Below the pieces are notes generated by a model. It saw only the letters and a program-made list of their open reading frames with translations, searched no databases and was not told the origin of the DNA. Below, one piece after another: positions 26,938-36,125 of a stretch of 64,000 nucleotides of DNA; position 1 is the first letter of the stretch, and every line of letters starts with the position of its first letter. A program made the position numbers and the translations under genes. This stretch comes from Streptomyces sp. DG1A-41 (GTDB lineage: Bacteria; Actinomycetota; Actinomycetes; Streptomycetales; Streptomycetaceae): positions 6,967,001-7,031,000 of the forward strand of contig NZ_CP146350.1 of the NCBI RefSeq assembly GCF_037055355.1. Direction: 5' to 3'.

Positions 26938-26978
26938 CGGTCCGGCGGATCGGGCACGGCGCGCGATCCGCCGGACCG
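26938..26978. terminator. Bidirectional terminator hairpin
   Basis: CGGTCCGGCGGATCG (26938-26952) and CGATCCGCCGGACCG (26964-26978) form a perfect 15-base stem with an 11-base loop. It lies between the convergent oxidoreductase (ends 26918) and methyltransferase (ends 27006) genes. Confidence 0.85.
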
Positions 26979-27005
26979 CCGTCGGTCACGGCCCCGCGCC
27001 GTCCG

Positions 27006-27818
27006 TCAGGGCTTGCGGCCGACCGCCACGTAGAGGGGCATCTCCTCGTCCTCGCCGTCGCCGCCGCGCTGTTCACCGAGCTCGGGGTGCCACTGAGCGG
27101 CCGGCACCACGCCGGGATCCACCAGTTCAAGGTCCGTGAAGAACGCCGAGAACTCTTCGCGACTGCGCACCTGCGCCGCCGTCCCGGCCTCGCGGTACAC
27201 CTCGACGACCCGCTCCCAGGTCTCCGGGTCGAAGTCACCCGTCGCATGGGAGAGCGTCAAGTAGCTTCCGGAGGGCAGGGGTTCGAGCAGCTCGCGGACG
27301 ATCCGGCCGGGCTCGTCCTCGTCCGCCACCAGGTGCAGCAGGGCCACGAGGGACAACGCGATCGGCCGGGTGAAGTCGAGGGTCTCCCGAGCCGCCGCGA
27401 CGATCTTTCCCGGTTCCCGCACGTCGCCGTGGACGTAGGCGGTCTTTCCTTCCGGCGAGCTGTGCAGCAGGGCCTGGGCGTGCCGGAGGACGATCGGATC
27501 GTTGTCCGCGTACACCACCCGGGCCTGCGGGACGACACCCTGGACGACCTGGTGGAGGTTCGGCTCCGTCGGGATGCCGGTGCCGATGTCGAGGAACTGC
27601 CGGGTTCCCCGCTCGGCCAGCAGCCGGGAGGCGCGGTGCATGAACGAGCGGTTGGTCCGCGCCATTTCCCTGGTCGCGGGGAAGAGGGAGATCACCTGCT
27701 CGGCCGCCTCCGCGTCGACCGGATAGTTGTCCTTCCCGCCGAGGTAGTAGTCGTACATGCGTGCCGAGTGGGGTTTGCCGGTGTCGATCTGTCCCCCGCT
27801 GGTCCCGGCGTCTGTCAC
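27006..27818 (-). CDS. SAM-dependent methyltransferase, DUF574 family
   Basis: A 270-residue member of the large streptomycete DUF574 methyltransferase family: HSARMYDYYLGGKDNYPVDA (family hallmark), RQFLDIGTGIPTEPNLHQVV (SAM loop), RVVYADNDPIVLRHAQALL, and PIALSLVALLHLVADEDEPG. Substrates of most members are unknown; some are linked to developmental control. Start GTG 27818 with GGAGG eight bases upstream. Divergent from hen1 with about 160 bases between. Confidence 0.9.
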   Translation of the reverse strand: MTDAGTSGGQIDTGKPHSARMYDYYLGGKDNYPVDAEAAEQVISLFPATREMARTNRSFMHRASRLLAERGTRQFLDIGTGIPTEPNLHQVVQGVVPQARVVYADNDPIVLRHAQALLHSSPEGKTAYVHGDVREPGKIVAAARETLDFTRPIALSLVALLHLVADEDEPGRIVRELLEPLPSGSYLTLSHATGDFDPETWERVVEVYREAGTAAQVRSREEFSAFFTDLELVDPGVVPAAQWHPELGEQRGGDGEDEEMPLYVAVGRKP

Positions 27819-27981
27819 TGTGAGGCCTCCGCATCTCCGTGTGCGTGGGCGCTCTTCCCGAATCCCCCTCGAACGCCCGGTCGATCGGGAGGCTAGCGAA
27901 AATTCCCGGGTGCTGCCGGTGCCGTCTCTGTACGGTGGGGCGTAACCGCAGTTCAGACCACTGATCAAAGGTCGACCCACC

Positions 27982-29445
27982 GTGTTTCTGACCCTCACGA
28001 CCACCGGCACCCCGGAGCGTCCCGCCACCGAGCTCGGCTTCCTGCTGCACAAGCATCCCGAGAAGGCGCAGACGTTCTCCACGTCCTACGGCACGGCCCA
28101 CGTCCTGTACCCCGAGGCGGACGCCGAGCGCTGCACGGCGGCGCTGCTGCTGGAGGTCGACGCGGTGGCCCTGGTCCGGCGCGGCAAGGGCAAGGGCCGG
28201 GGCGGCGCCCCGGACGCGGCACTCGCGCAGTACGTCAACGACCGCCCGTACGCCGCCTCCTCCCTCCTCGCCGTGGCGCTGAGCAGCGTGTTCTCCAGCG
28301 CGATGAAGGGTGTCTGCAACGCCCGGCCCGAACTGCCCGCCGTCCCCCGGCCGTTGCGGATCGAGGTGCCCGCGCTGCCCGCCCGCGGCGGCCCCGGGCT
28401 CGTACGACGGCTCTTCGAGCCGCTGGGCTGGACGGTCACCGCCGAGCCCGTGCCGCTGGACGCCGAGTTCCCGCAGTGGGGCGACTCGCGCTACGTCCGG
28501 CTCGAACTGGAGTCCGCTGACCGCACCCTCGCCGAGGCCCTGCGCCACCTCTACGTCCTGCTTCCGGTCCTGGACGACGCCAAGCACTACTGGGTCTCCT
28601 CCGACGAGGTCGACAAGCTGCTGCGCGCCGGTGAGGGCTGGCTGCCCGGCCACCCGGAGCAGAAGCTGATCACCAGCCGGTACCTCTCGCGCCGCTGGTC
28701 GCTGACCCGGCAGGCGACGGAGCGGCTGGAGCTGGTGCGGCTGGCCGAGGCCGACGACAGCGAGGTCGAGGAGATCGACAACGCGGTCGAGGCCGATACC
28801 GAGACCGAGGAGCGGCCGACCCCGCTGGCCGTACAGCGCCGGGAGGCGATCACCGCCGCGCTCAAGGCGTCCGGGGCCGCCCGGGTGCTCGATCTCGGTT
28901 GCGGGCAGGGCCAGTTGGTGCAGACGCTGCTCGAGGACCCGGCGTTCACGGAGATCGTGGGGCTGGACGTCTCGATGCGGGCGCTCACCATCGCCTCCCG
29001 GCGGCTGAAGCTGGACCGCATGGGGGAGCGGCAGGCCGCGCGCGTCAAGCTCCTCCAGGGCTCGCTCGCGTACACCGACCACCGGCTCAAGGGGTACGAC
29101 GCCGCCGTGCTCAGCGAGGTGATCGAGCACGTCGACCTGCCCCGGCTGCCCGCCCTGGAGTACGCCGTGTTCGGCGCCGCCCGCCCCCGGACCGTCCTCG
29201 TGACGACCCCGAACGTCGAGTACAACGTGCGCTGGGAGAACCTCCCGGCCGGCCACGTCCGGCACGGCGACCACCGCTTCGAGTGGACCCGCGCGCAGTT
29301 CCGGGCCTGGGCGGAGGCGGTGGCCGAACGGCACGGATACGGGGCGGAGTTCGTCTCCGTCGGCCCGGACGACCCGGAGGTGGGACCGCCCACCCAGATG
29401 GCCGTGTTCACCCTGACCACCCCGAAGGAGGCGAAGGCGGCATGA
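27982..29445 (+). CDS. hen1: Hen1 3'-terminal RNA ribose 2'-O-methyltransferase
   Basis: A 487-residue bacterial Hen1. The N-terminal half (MFLTLTTTGTPERPATELGF ... HLYVLLPVLDDAKHYWVSSD) is the Hen1 N-domain that binds and regulates Pnkp. The C-terminal half is the methyltransferase: VLDLGCGQGQLVQTLL (SAM loop, residue about 299) and AVLSEVIEHVDLPRLPALEY, whose Glu/Glu/His set the Mn2+ site. It adds a 2'-O-methyl mark at the 3' end of cleaved RNA so the repaired junction resists re-cleavage. Its stop overlaps the pnkp start (ATGA): the classic RNA-repair operon. Confidence 0.95.
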   Translation: MFLTLTTTGTPERPATELGFLLHKHPEKAQTFSTSYGTAHVLYPEADAERCTAALLLEVDAVALVRRGKGKGRGGAPDAALAQYVNDRPYAASSLLAVALSSVFSSAMKGVCNARPELPAVPRPLRIEVPALPARGGPGLVRRLFEPLGWTVTAEPVPLDAEFPQWGDSRYVRLELESADRTLAEALRHLYVLLPVLDDAKHYWVSSDEVDKLLRAGEGWLPGHPEQKLITSRYLSRRWSLTRQATERLELVRLAEADDSEVEEIDNAVEADTETEERPTPLAVQRREAITAALKASGAARVLDLGCGQGQLVQTLLEDPAFTEIVGLDVSMRALTIASRRLKLDRMGERQAARVKLLQGSLAYTDHRLKGYDAAVLSEVIEHVDLPRLPALEYAVFGAARPRTVLVTTPNVEYNVRWENLPAGHVRHGDHRFEWTRAQFRAWAEAVAERHGYGAEFVSVGPDDPEVGPPTQMAVFTLTTPKEAKAA

Positions 29446-31982
29446 CCGACGTACGCGAGGGCCGCGTCCTGCCCGTCACCGACCTCTCCCTGGTGGTGCT
29501 CGTCGGCGCCTCCGGCTCGGGCAAGTCCACGTTTGCCCGCAGGCACTTCAAGCCGACCGAGATCATCTCGTCCGACTTCTGCCGTGGTCTCGTCTCGGAC
29601 GACAAGAACGACCAGAGCGCCACCAGCGACGCCTTCGACGTCCTGCACTACATCGCGGGCAAGCGCCTAGCCGCGGGCCGCCGTACCGTCGTGGACGCGA
29701 CCAGCGTGCAGCCCGAGGCGCGCCGTCAGCTGGTCGAGCTGGCCCGGCGGTACGACGTCCTGCCGATAGCCATCGTGCTCGACGTGCCCGAGGACGTGTG
29801 CGCCGAGCGCAACGCGGCCCGCACCGGCCGCGCGGACATGCCCCGCCGGGTCATCCAGCGCCACATCCGCGAACTCCGCCGCTCCCTCCGGCACCTGGAG
29901 CGCGAGGGCTTCCGCAAGGTGCACGTCCTGCGGGGCGTGGAGGACGTCGAGAACGCCACGGTCGTCACCGAGAAGCGCTTCAACGACCTCACCCACCTCA
30001 CCGGTCCCTTCGACATCATCGGCGACATCCACGGCTGCTCCGCCGAACTGGAGTCGCTGCTGGGCAAGTTGGGCTACACCGACGGGGTCCACCCCGAGGG
30101 CCGGACCGCCGTCTTCGTCGGCGACCTGGTCGACCGGGGCCCCCACAGCCCGGGCGTGCTGCGTCGCGTGATGACGATGGTGAAGTCCGGCAACGCCCTG
30201 TGCGTGCCCGGCAACCATGAGAACAAGTACGGCCGCTACCTGCGCGGCCGCAAGGTGCAGCACACCCACGGCCTCGCCGAGACCATCGAGCAGATGGCGG
30301 GCGAGAGCGAGGAGTTCGCCGCCGAGGTACGGGAGTTCATCGACGGCCTCGTCAGCCACTACGTCCTCGACGGCGGCCGGCTGGTCGTCTGCCACGCCGG
30401 GCTGCCCGAGAGGTACCACGGCCGGACCTCCGGCCGGGTCCGCAGCCACGCCCTGTACGGCGACACGACCGGGGAGACCGACGAGTTCGGCCTGCCGGTG
30501 CGCTACCCGTGGGCGGAGGAGTACCGGGGCCGGGCGGCGGTCGTCTACGGCCACACCCCCGTCCCGGAGGCCACCTGGCTCAACAACACCATCTGCCTGG
30601 ACACCGGCGCCGTCTTCGGCGGCAAGCTCACCGCGCTGCGCTGGCCGGAGCGCGAGCTGGTCGACGTACCGGCCGAGCGGGTCTGGTACGAGCCGGTGAA
30701 GCCGCTGCGCACCGAGGCACCCGGCGGGCACGACGGCCGTCCGCTGGACCTGGCGGACGTGCACGGCCGCCGGGTCGTGGAGACCCGGCACCAGGGCCGG
30801 ATCTCGATCCGCGAGGAGAACGCGGCGGCTGCCCTGGAGGTCATGAGCCGTTTCGCGGTGGACCCGCGGCTGCTGCCGTACCTCCCGCCGACGATGGCCC
30901 CGACGGCGACTTCGCACGTCGACGGCTACCTGGAGCACCCGGCCGAGGCCTTCGCCCAGTACGCGGCGGACGGTGTCGCGCGGGTCGTGTGCGAGGAGAA
31001 GCACATGGGCTCGCGGGCGGTGGCCCTGGTGTGCCGGGACGCGGAGACGGCCCGCAAGCGCTTCGGCGTCGACGGCGCCACCGGGTCCCTCTACACCCGC
31101 ACCGGCCGCCCGTTCCTGGACGACGACGCCCACACCGAGGAGATCCTCGACCGGATGCGCACGGCGATCGGCGACGCCGGCCTCTGGGACGAGCTGGAGA
31201 CCGACTGGCTGCTGCTCGACGCCGAGCTGATGCCCTGGTCGCTGAAGGCGTCCGGGCTGCTGCGCTCGCAGTACGCCGCCGTGGGTGCCGCGTCCGGCGC
31301 GGTGTTCCCGGGCGTGCTGGCGGCGCTTCAGGACGCGGCGGCACGGGGCGTCGACGTGACCGGACTGCTGTCCCGCACCCGCGAACGGTCCGCCGACGCC
31401 GCCGCGTTCACCGAGGCGTACCGCCGCTACTGCTGGATCACGGACGGCCTGGACGGCGTCCGCCTGGCACCGTTCCAGATCCTCGCGGTCCAGGGCCGCA
31501 GCCTCGCCGGACTGCCGCACGACGAGCAGCTCGCCCTCCTCGACCGGCTCGTCGAGCACGACGGCAGCGGCCTGCTCCAGACCACCCGGCGGCTGTACGT
31601 CGACACGGGCGACCCCGAGTCGGTCCAGGCCGGTGTCGACTGGTGGCTGGAGATGACCGGCCGCGGCGGCGAGGGCATGGTCGTCAAGCCCGTCGGCGCG
31701 GTGGTCCGCGACAGCCAGGGCCGCCTGGTGCAGCCCGGCATCAAGTGCCGCGGCCGCGAGTACCTGCGGATCATCTACGGCCCCGAGTACACGCGCCCGG
31801 AGAACCTGGCGCGCCTGCGCTCGCGGTTCCTCAACCACAAGCGGTCCCTGGCGATCCGCGAATACGCGCTCGGTCTGGAGGCCCTGGACCGGCTGGCCGG
31901 GGGCGAGCCGCTGTGGCGGGTGCACGAGGCGGTCTTCGGGGTGCTGGCACTGGAGTCGGAGCCGGTGGACCCGCGGCTGTGA
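29442..31982 (+). CDS. pnkp: Polynucleotide kinase-phosphatase-ligase (RNA repair)
   Basis: An 846-residue three-domain RNA repair enzyme. Residues 1-170: 5' kinase with Walker A GASGSGKST at about 22-30. Residues about 185-430: 2',3'-phosphatase of the binuclear-metal fold (DIIGDIHGCSAE, VGDLVDRGPHSPG, VPGNHENKYGRY). Residues about 490-846: ligase/adenylyltransferase with nucleotidyl Lys520 in CEEKHMGSRAVALV. Together with Hen1 it heals and seals RNA cut by ribotoxins, for example in tRNA anticodon loops. Full length, no lesion seen. Followed by a hairpin and then the conflict island. Confidence 0.95.
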   Translation: MTDVREGRVLPVTDLSLVVLVGASGSGKSTFARRHFKPTEIISSDFCRGLVSDDKNDQSATSDAFDVLHYIAGKRLAAGRRTVVDATSVQPEARRQLVELARRYDVLPIAIVLDVPEDVCAERNAARTGRADMPRRVIQRHIRELRRSLRHLEREGFRKVHVLRGVEDVENATVVTEKRFNDLTHLTGPFDIIGDIHGCSAELESLLGKLGYTDGVHPEGRTAVFVGDLVDRGPHSPGVLRRVMTMVKSGNALCVPGNHENKYGRYLRGRKVQHTHGLAETIEQMAGESEEFAAEVREFIDGLVSHYVLDGGRLVVCHAGLPERYHGRTSGRVRSHALYGDTTGETDEFGLPVRYPWAEEYRGRAAVVYGHTPVPEATWLNNTICLDTGAVFGGKLTALRWPERELVDVPAERVWYEPVKPLRTEAPGGHDGRPLDLADVHGRRVVETRHQGRISIREENAAAALEVMSRFAVDPRLLPYLPPTMAPTATSHVDGYLEHPAEAFAQYAADGVARVVCEEKHMGSRAVALVCRDAETARKRFGVDGATGSLYTRTGRPFLDDDAHTEEILDRMRTAIGDAGLWDELETDWLLLDAELMPWSLKASGLLRSQYAAVGAASGAVFPGVLAALQDAAARGVDVTGLLSRTRERSADAAAFTEAYRRYCWITDGLDGVRLAPFQILAVQGRSLAGLPHDEQLALLDRLVEHDGSGLLQTTRRLYVDTGDPESVQAGVDWWLEMTGRGGEGMVVKPVGAVVRDSQGRLVQPGIKCRGREYLRIIYGPEYTRPENLARLRSRFLNHKRSLAIREYALGLEALDRLAGGEPLWRVHEAVFGVLALESEPVDPRL

Positions 31983-31985
31983 ACG

Positions 31986-32014
31986 GGTGGGCGACGGCAC
32001 TGCTGCCGCCCACC
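31986..32014 (+). terminator. Hairpin after pnkp
   Basis: GGTGGGC (31986-31992) pairs with GCCCACC (32008-32014), with an inner GGCA/TGCC pair. It starts four bases after the pnkp stop and is followed by TGCGCTTTG, so a weak T-rich tail. It separates the RNA repair operon from the VMAP gene at 32116. Confidence 0.5.
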
Positions 32015-32115
32015 TGCGCTTTGTGACTCCCGATGTCAAGCAGACCTGGTTAACGGGGACTTGACGTGCTACGTTCGCTGGTCAGTCAGGTGTACCGACT
32101 CGTGGGGGAAGGTCG

Positions 32116-33702
32116 GTGGAGACAGCGGCGGGATTAGGCGAGTTCGGGCGCGCGTCGGGAGGGGACCTGCTGCTCCGCCTGACAGAGGCGCTGTGCGAAC
32201 TGAGCTGTGTTGAGGATCAGCCGGGGCGGGTCTTCTTCGCCGGGGTGCTCTCGGACCAGCTGAACGTACACGTCGACCTGCGCGGAACCAAGCAGCGCGA
32301 GGACGTCATCGCTCTGGTGCGAGCGGCACTGATCGTACCCGAGGGCGAGCGAGCACTGGTCGATGTGGTGCGGCTCTTCGAAGGCGCCGCGGTCGCCGCC
32401 GAGTTCGAGCAGTTGCTCACGTCCGAAGCGCATCCGGGGGGTGTCGCAACGCCCCTGCCCGGACCGCTGACCCGGCGCGACACGGATGCGGCTCTCGCAC
32501 TCCTGGATGCCCTGGACGGGCAGCTGTCCGGGGCGGCGCTGCGCGACGGACTCGTCAGAGAACTGCACCTCGAACTGCCCCCACGGCTGTCTCCGGGTCG
32601 GCTCTTCCTGCATCTCACGGAGCTGAACGTGCAGCCGGACGGTCTACCGCCGGCCGTGCTTCTCATGGAGCAAGCGGCCGAGCTGACCCGGGCCCCCGGC
32701 TGGCAACACGCCCTGTCCTCCTGGGCGCGGAGCTGGGCGGAGCGGGCCGGTCTGCTCACTGCACTCGAGCGACGCCGGGCCCACCGGGCGAGTGCCACTC
32801 CCGACCCGACGATTCCCAGATGCCTGGTCGTGACCGTGGAACCGGCGGGCGACGGCTCCGGAGACATCGTGGTCCGCCCCTGGCTCAACACGGTCCCCGG
32901 CTACTGGCAACCCCAGCCGTCGCTGCCCGAGACGATCAGCCTCGACGGACTCGGCGAAGCGGTGGAGCGCGCTCTGCGCCAGGTCGTGCGGCTCGGCTCC
33001 GGGCTCCGCGATCCCGTCTCGGACGGCGGCGAAGGCACGCCGCCCTACGTGGAGTTCGTCCTTCCGTACGAGTTGCTGAACCACAACGTGGCGGGTCTGA
33101 CCGTCCGTTCGGGAGACGGCAAGCCGCTGCCTCTGGGGCTGAAGTACGCGGTACATCTGCGCAGCCTGGAGCGGATGCGCACCGACGACGTTCTGGTCAG
33201 GGCGCAGTGGCAGGAACGGTGGACCAGACTGCAGAGCCACGGGATCACCGTCCACGGCTGGCGGACGTCCGACGTCGGCGGTCTGGACGAGTGGCAGGCC
33301 GCTCTCGCCGCCGAGCCCGGCCACACGGCCGCGGTGATCGACGCTCCCGACGGAGGGCCTGCCACGGAAGCCCTCAAGGCGGCCATCGCCGAAGGGATCG
33401 CCCTCGCGGTCTGGGACCGCAGGGGTACGTTCCTCGAGGAGCGCCGTGAAGTGGTCACGGCCGTCTTCGCCGCCGTACAGCAGCCGACGCAGCTTCCGCT
33501 CGTCATCCACCGATTGAGACGCAGGGCTGAACTCGACGCCGCCGGGCCTTTGTTGCTCGGCCGGCACATCGCCTTCTTCTGGGACGACCCGAACCGGTTG
33601 GTCGACATCCAGACAGCCGCCGACTACGACCTGGCGCACGAACACGACATCGGTTACCCCGACAGCAGGCACACCATCGACAGTAGGGAGACCCCGGTAT
33701 GA
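32116..33702 (+). CDS. VMAP protein with EAD2-like N-terminus (conflict system hub)
   Basis: A 528-residue protein. Residues about 8-95 (LLLRLTEALCELSCVEDQPG, KQREDVIALVRAALIVPEGE, VVRLFEGAAVAAEFEQLL) match an effector-associated domain 2 pattern. A middle helical part follows (LHLELPPRLSPGRLFLHLTE, QHALSSWARSWAERAGLL). Residues about 235-480 resemble VMAP-C: PRCLVVTVEPAGD, YVEFVLPYELLNHNVAGLTV, LPLGLKYAVHLRSLERMR. VMAPs pair with MoxR and vWA proteins in NTP-dependent conflict systems and are thought to link a sensor to effectors. Start GTG 32116 after GGGGAAGG. Overlaps the MoxR gene by ATGA. A candidate -35 TTGACG lies at 32061. Confidence 0.85.
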   Translation: METAAGLGEFGRASGGDLLLRLTEALCELSCVEDQPGRVFFAGVLSDQLNVHVDLRGTKQREDVIALVRAALIVPEGERALVDVVRLFEGAAVAAEFEQLLTSEAHPGGVATPLPGPLTRRDTDAALALLDALDGQLSGAALRDGLVRELHLELPPRLSPGRLFLHLTELNVQPDGLPPAVLLMEQAAELTRAPGWQHALSSWARSWAERAGLLTALERRRAHRASATPDPTIPRCLVVTVEPAGDGSGDIVVRPWLNTVPGYWQPQPSLPETISLDGLGEAVERALRQVVRLGSGLRDPVSDGGEGTPPYVEFVLPYELLNHNVAGLTVRSGDGKPLPLGLKYAVHLRSLERMRTDDVLVRAQWQERWTRLQSHGITVHGWRTSDVGGLDEWQAALAAEPGHTAAVIDAPDGGPATEALKAAIAEGIALAVWDRRGTFLEERREVVTAVFAAVQQPTQLPLVIHRLRRRAELDAAGPLLLGRHIAFFWDDPNRLVDIQTAADYDLAHEHDIGYPDSRHTIDSRETPV

Positions 33703-34760
33703 GCGGGTCGGAACCGGCGGAGGTGGAGGACTGGCGAGTCTTCCGAGCCACGGGAGCCGTCCCGCGAGGGACGCCGCCCCAACTGCCGCCCGTGCCGCCA
33801 TGGCGCCGGTTCCGCGGCGGCCCTCCGCAGCCCCCACCACCCGAGGACGAGGAGTCCGCGACGCGCCGCCTGGGGCAGGTCGACGCCGTGCCGCAGCTCG
33901 ACGGCGAGAGCACCGACATCGTCAATGCCGCCCTGTTGCTGCGCAGGCCACTGCTGGTCACCGGCTCGCCGGGCGTGGGCAAGTCCACGCTCGCCTACCT
34001 CATGGCCCGTGAGCTCGGTCTCGGCCGCGTACTGGAGTGGAACATCGTCAGCCGGACCACGCTGCGCGACGGCCTGTACGCCCATGACGCTCTCGGGCGC
34101 GCCCAGGCCATCGCGGCCTGGCGAGCCGGCCTGAACCCGACCGGAGCGACCGCCGTGGCCGCCGGAGCCGAGGACGGCCCACCGCCCCCGGCCATCGGCG
34201 AGTTCATCACCCTGGGACCGCTGGGCACCGCTCTGCTGCCCTACGACCGCCCGCGCGTGCTGCTCGTCGACGAACTCGACAAGAGCGACATCGACCTGCC
34301 CAACGACCTCTTGCACGTGCTGGAGAACGGCAGTTACGAAATCCCGGAACTCGTGCGCAGCACGCAGGACAGCGCACGGGTGCACACCAGTGATCCCGGG
34401 GTGCACGCCGTGGTGCGCCGAGGACGGGTGGAGTGCCGCGAGTTTCCCGTCGTGGTGATCACCAGCAATGGGGAGCGGGAGTTCCCGGCTGCCTTTCGCC
34501 GGCGTTGTCTCCCGCTGGCGATGCGCACTCCCACCCGTGAGCAACTGCTCGCCATCGTGGAAAGCCACCTGAGGGCACGGCCGCCGGACGCTGAAGCCCT
34601 CGTGGATCTGTTCGTTAAACGGATCGAGGCGGGAGGCATGCACTCCCTGGACCAGTTGCTCAACGCCGTCCAGCTCACCTCTGCGGGTACCTTCCGGACC
34701 GACGAAGGCGGTCGCAAGCTCCTGGAGATGTTGCTGCGTGACCTGGCGAAGGGCCGCTGA
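33699..34760 (+). CDS. MoxR-type AAA+ ATPase
   Basis: A 353-residue AAA+ ATPase: Pro-rich N-terminal tail (about 1-60), Walker A VTGSPGVGKSTLAYLMAREL near residue 88, Walker B VLLVDELDKSDIDLPNDLL near 190, sensor-1 VVVITSNGEREFPAAFRRRC near 265, with an arginine-finger-like RRRC. MoxR ATPases remodel partner complexes using vWA co-chaperones. Here it lies between the VMAP gene (4-base overlap) and the vWA-like gene (no gap), the canonical ternary order. It is likely the energy-using switch of the system. Confidence 0.92.
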   Translation: MSGSEPAEVEDWRVFRATGAVPRGTPPQLPPVPPWRRFRGGPPQPPPPEDEESATRRLGQVDAVPQLDGESTDIVNAALLLRRPLLVTGSPGVGKSTLAYLMARELGLGRVLEWNIVSRTTLRDGLYAHDALGRAQAIAAWRAGLNPTGATAVAAGAEDGPPPPAIGEFITLGPLGTALLPYDRPRVLLVDELDKSDIDLPNDLLHVLENGSYEIPELVRSTQDSARVHTSDPGVHAVVRRGRVECREFPVVVITSNGEREFPAAFRRRCLPLAMRTPTREQLLAIVESHLRARPPDAEALVDLFVKRIEAGGMHSLDQLLNAVQLTSAGTFRTDEGGRKLLEMLLRDLAKGR

Positions 34761-36125
34761 GTGGACGGGGTGCCCGACAAGCTCGCCCCTGACCCCGGCT
34801 CCGGCGGTGTCGGTACGGGAGTCGTGACCCCGTCGGGGCCGGAGCCGTTACCGTCCACTCCGGGGTCGCCCACGCCCAGCTGGCAGGAACTCGCCGACGC
34901 CGTCTGGCTGAGCGCCCACTGGACCCGCACCGGGCGCCCCATCCGGACGGACGACAACACGCCGGAGGAAGATGAACGGGCGGGCGGGGCACCTGGATCC
35001 CCGAACCGTCCGTCGCACGACGAGCCGCCGGATGTGCCGAGGGACGACACGGGCACGTCCCCGCCGCCCCCGTTCACGCCGGACCCGGACGGCTCAGACC
35101 GGATACAGCTCGGCGTCCCCGTCCTTCCCCGGACGCGGTCCGGCACGTCGGCGTGGAGGAGACCTGCCGCGGAGCTGGCCCGGGCCCTGCACCGCCTCGC
35201 GCGTCAGGTGCCGTCCCCCGACGCCGTGCAACTGGACGAAGAGGCCACGGCGGAGCGGGGCGTCTTCGACGAGCTGTGGATCCCTGCCTTCCGGCCGGCC
35301 GACACCACCGCGTTCGAGCTGGTCCTCCTCATGGACGAGGCTCCCACCATGGCGATCTGGGCTGAGGAGACGGCCGGACTGTCCGCCGCCGCCGAACACA
35401 GCGGTGCTTTCCGGGCCGTACGCACCGTCAAGGTGGCGGTAGCCCCGAGCGGTGAGCCGATGCTGCGGTGGAGTGCGGCGGGGACCACAGCCGATCCCGG
35501 GGAGATCCTGAACGGCCGGAGAGACCGGGTCTTCCTCGTCGTGACCGACGGGCTGAGCCACGGCTGGGCCGCACCCGCCGCCGACCACCTCCTCGACCGC
35601 CTCGGCCAGGTCGGCCCCACCGCCGTCGTGCACCTCCTTCCACCGCACATGCGGCACCGCTCCTCCCTGTACCCCCACCCCGCGGAACTGGAGGCCGGAG
35701 GCTTCGGCGCGGCCAACCACCGCCTCGGTCTCGGACCGTCGGCGGGGGGACCCGATCCGCTGCGCCCCCTGCCTCAACTGTTCGACGGTGCCCTGCCCGT
35801 CCCGGTGCTGTCCTTGAAGGCGGGCTCCGTCGCCGCCTGGGCCGATCTGGTCGTCGGAGAGCGCGGCGTGCGCCGTGCACTGCCCGCCTTGGTGGCGGGA
35901 ACGCTGTCCCAAGGAGTGCCCGCGCCCGGACTGCGCGCTCCGCGTCGATCGGACGCGAGCGACGCGGTGGGCCGCTTCTTCACTCTGGCCACGCCGACGG
36001 CCCGTCGGTTTGCGACCCAACTCGCCGCAGTTCCCTTCCAGTTCGACCTCATCGAACAGTTGCGGAAACGGACCATGCCGACCGCCGGCCCGAGCACCTC
36101 GCCGAGATCCTCATGGGCGGTCTGA
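34761..36125 (+). CDS. SAV_2336-type vWA-like protein, C-terminus cut by a frame change
   Basis: A 454-codon frame starting at GTG 34761 right after the MoxR stop. Residues 1-120 are Pro/Asp-rich and disordered; then LARALHRLARQVPSPDAVQL and FELVLLMDEAPTMAIWAEET, a degenerate vWA strand with DEAPT in place of a full DxSxS MIDAS, followed by RDRVFLVVTDGLSHGWAAPA and VGPTAVVHLLPPHMRHR. The frame ends soon after LIEQLRKRTMPTAG, but the family's C-terminal module (PEHLAEILMGGLIDWDG, EFAEGIREALLATTTRAELA, AVMRALAGPYSERARRIE) continues in the next frame from about 36078 and runs without stop into the STAND protein. One missing base near 36075-36085 would explain it. Confidence 0.8.
   Translation: MDGVPDKLAPDPGSGGVGTGVVTPSGPEPLPSTPGSPTPSWQELADAVWLSAHWTRTGRPIRTDDNTPEEDERAGGAPGSPNRPSHDEPPDVPRDDTGTSPPPPFTPDPDGSDRIQLGVPVLPRTRSGTSAWRRPAAELARALHRLARQVPSPDAVQLDEEATAERGVFDELWIPAFRPADTTAFELVLLMDEAPTMAIWAEETAGLSAAAEHSGAFRAVRTVKVAVAPSGEPMLRWSAAGTTADPGEILNGRRDRVFLVVTDGLSHGWAAPAADHLLDRLGQVGPTAVVHLLPPHMRHRSSLYPHPAELEAGGFGAANHRLGLGPSAGGPDPLRPLPQLFDGALPVPVLSLKAGSVAAWADLVVGERGVRRALPALVAGTLSQGVPAPGLRAPRRSDASDAVGRFFTLATPTARRFATQLAAVPFQFDLIEQLRKRTMPTAGPSTSPRSSWAV

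Noticed and set aside
29667..32039. A 790-codon antisense frame across pnkp
   Set aside because: Shadow of the pnkp codon pattern: no ribosome site and His/Val/Arg-rich text without domain structure.
36075..36125. Programmed ribosomal frameshifting between the vWA and STAND parts
   Set aside because: No slippery heptamer or downstream pseudoknot was recognised, so indel or sequencing error is preferred; kept only as an alternative.
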